From: a bacterium
GTDB lineage: Bacteria > UBA8248
DNA length: 42,839 nt
Direction: 5' to 3'
NCBI GenBank assembly: GCA_022825065.1
Contig: JAJDYR010000011.1
Coordinates: 1-42,839, forward strand
This document shows, in pieces, positions 41,750 to 42,839 of this stretch; position 1 is the stretch's first letter; each line of letters starts with the position of its first letter. Under the pieces are notes generated by a model that was not told where the DNA came from, did no database searches, and worked only from the letters and a program-made list of their open reading frames with translations. The position numbers and the translations under genes are program-made.

Positions 41750-42839
41750 TCAGGGACTGATTTTCAGGAAGTTCGGATCGCTCTCATCCCCATAAGTTTC
41801 GAGCGGCTCGCTCACCTCGTCCGCATCGTCCTCCACGCGCGAGACTTCCTCTACTGCAGGCGTGTGCCCGCTTTCTTCCCGCTCGCTCACCTCGCCCGCT
41901 TCGAGTTCCTCCGGGGGGTTTTCTGCGGAGAAGAGTTGCGCACCGTCTTCTTCCTCGCCCGCCTCACGCGCCTGAAGCGCGCGCGGGGTTCTCTCCAGAG
42001 GCGATATCTGTTCGAGTTCGCTTTCGCTTTCCGATGCTCCCGAGACGGCGCCCAGGTCCCTGAACTTTCTCGCCGACACCAGCACGCGCGTCTCATACGA
42101 GCCCACCGCCTTGTTGTACGCCTCGACCGCCCTGTCCAGCCCCCGGCCCATGGCCTCGAAGTGCTTCGTGAACGTCTTGATGCGCCCGTAAAGCTCCCCC
42201 CCGAGCGCGCTAATCGCCTGGGCGCTCTCGGCCACCTTCTCCTGCCGCCAGCCGTAGGCCACGGCGCGCAAAAGGGCGATGAGCGTCGTGGGCGTCGCCA
42301 GGATCACCTGGCGGCTCACGCCCTCCTCTATCAGGCCGGGGTCCTGTTCGAGCGCCGCGCTGAAGAAGCTCTCTCCGGGCAGGAACATCGCCACGAACTC
42401 GGGCGTGGACTCGCACTGGTCCCAATACGCCTTCGAACTCAGGCGGTTCATGTGGCCGCGAATCTGGCGCGCGTGCTCTCCCAAAAAGGCGCGGCGCGCT
42501 TCCTCGTCCTCCGCTTCGAGCGAGTTGAGGTAGGCGTCGAGCGGGGCCTTGGCGTCGACCACCACGTTCTTCCCGCCGGGCAGCTTCACGATGAGGTCGG
42601 GGCGCAGGCGCGCCTCCTCGCCCTCGAGCGTCTGCTGCTCCACGAAGTCGCAATGCGCCACCATGCCGGCCATCTCCACCACGCGCCTGAGCTGCATCTC
42701 CCCCCAGCGGCCGCGCACGTTGGGCGCGCGCAGGGCCTTCACGAGATTCCCCGTCTCCGATTGAAGCTCCTTCTGGCTGCTCGCGAGGGATTTGACCTGC
42801 TCGGTGAGCGAGCCGTATGCCTCCCGCCTGGCCCGTTCG
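41750..42839 (-). CDS. rmuC: DNA recombination protein RmuC (5' end beyond the window)
   Basis: This is a partial gene: 363 codons are visible and the frame continues through the right edge. The RmuC core is clear: [20 protein letters not shown], then [19 protein letters not shown] with the predicted nuclease-like Asp/Lys pair, and [12 protein letters not shown]. The N-terminal coiled coil ([19 protein letters not shown]) begins at the edge. RmuC limits inversion rearrangements and is related to PD-(D/E)xK nucleases. After about residue 265 of the visible part, a roughly 100-residue acidic Glu/Asp/Ser tail replaces the usual short end. The start codon is outside the window. Confidence 0.93.
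   Translation of the reverse strand, partial: ERARREAYGSLTEQVKSLASSQKELQSETGNLVKALRAPNVRGRWGEMQLRRVVEMAGMVAHCDFVEQQTLEGEEARLRPDLIVKLPGGKNVVVDAKAPLDAYLNSLEAEDEEARRAFLGEHARQIRGHMNRLSSKAYWDQCESTPEFVAMFLPGESFFSAALEQDPGLIEEGVSRQVILATPTTLIALLRAVAYGWRQEKVAESAQAISALGGELYGRIKTFTKHFEAMGRGLDRAVEAYNKAVGSYETRVLVSARKFRDLGAVSGASESESELEQISPLERTPRALQAREAGEEEDGAQLFSAENPPEELEAGEVSEREESGHTPAVEEVSRVEDDADEVSEPLETYGDESDPNFLKISP

Overview
The window is high-GC bacterial DNA with a Gram-negative gene repertoire: TRAP and ABC periplasmic binding proteins, a lipoprotein, and LysR and Liv systems. Prenyl-FMN decarboxylases, several luciferase-like oxidoreductases, a molybdenum hydroxylase, a TAXI-TRAP transporter and dense short intergenic repeats suggest an uncultivated soil, sediment or marine lineage (Desulfobacterota, Tectomicrobia or Rokubacteria type). 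That placement is a guess from gene content only. UGA is a normal stop codon in most genes here, but one gene reads through a UGA that shows every sign of encoding selenocysteine.

Layout. 400-17515 is one long minus-strand run: CoA-transferase A and B, an M20 hydrolase, a luciferase-like oxidoreductase, two cysteine-synthase-like enzymes, a complete Liv-type ABC transporter, a selenocysteine-containing AhpD-like protein, a three-subunit molybdenum hydroxylase and a fumarate-reductase-like flavoprotein. The run reads as an uptake-and-catabolism cluster; its substrate cannot be told from sequence. A LysR regulator (17829) is divergent from it, followed by a UbiD-family decarboxylase.

20138-28659 is a second minus-strand run: luciferase-like oxidoreductase, M24 peptidase, TRAP permease, TAXI binding protein, cyclase-family hydrolase, UbiD-family decarboxylase and another luciferase-like oxidoreductase. 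It looks like uptake of a small organic acid or amide followed by hydrolysis, oxidation and decarboxylation. 29172-33471 is a plus-strand sugar or glycerol-phosphate-type ABC transporter.

33550-35527 is a small foreign-looking island. It sits at the 3' end of a tRNA-Ala(GGC) gene, is bounded by a 57-bp direct repeat (53 of 57 identical), is lower in GC than its surroundings, and carries an HNH-nuclease-type gene. The remainder (35624-42839) holds a DUF362 protein, a TauE/SafE permease, a crotonase, an EthD-like protein, a PEGA-like lipoprotein, an orphan protein and a partial rmuC, separated by long stretches of dispersed repeats.

The strongest discovery is the selenoprotein at 5790-6587. 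It is a tandem AhpD-fold protein whose first domain has a C-x-x-Sec-x3-H active site, with UGA at the position of the peroxidatic cysteine. A 42-nt hairpin with a GGUC apical loop starts immediately after the UGA.
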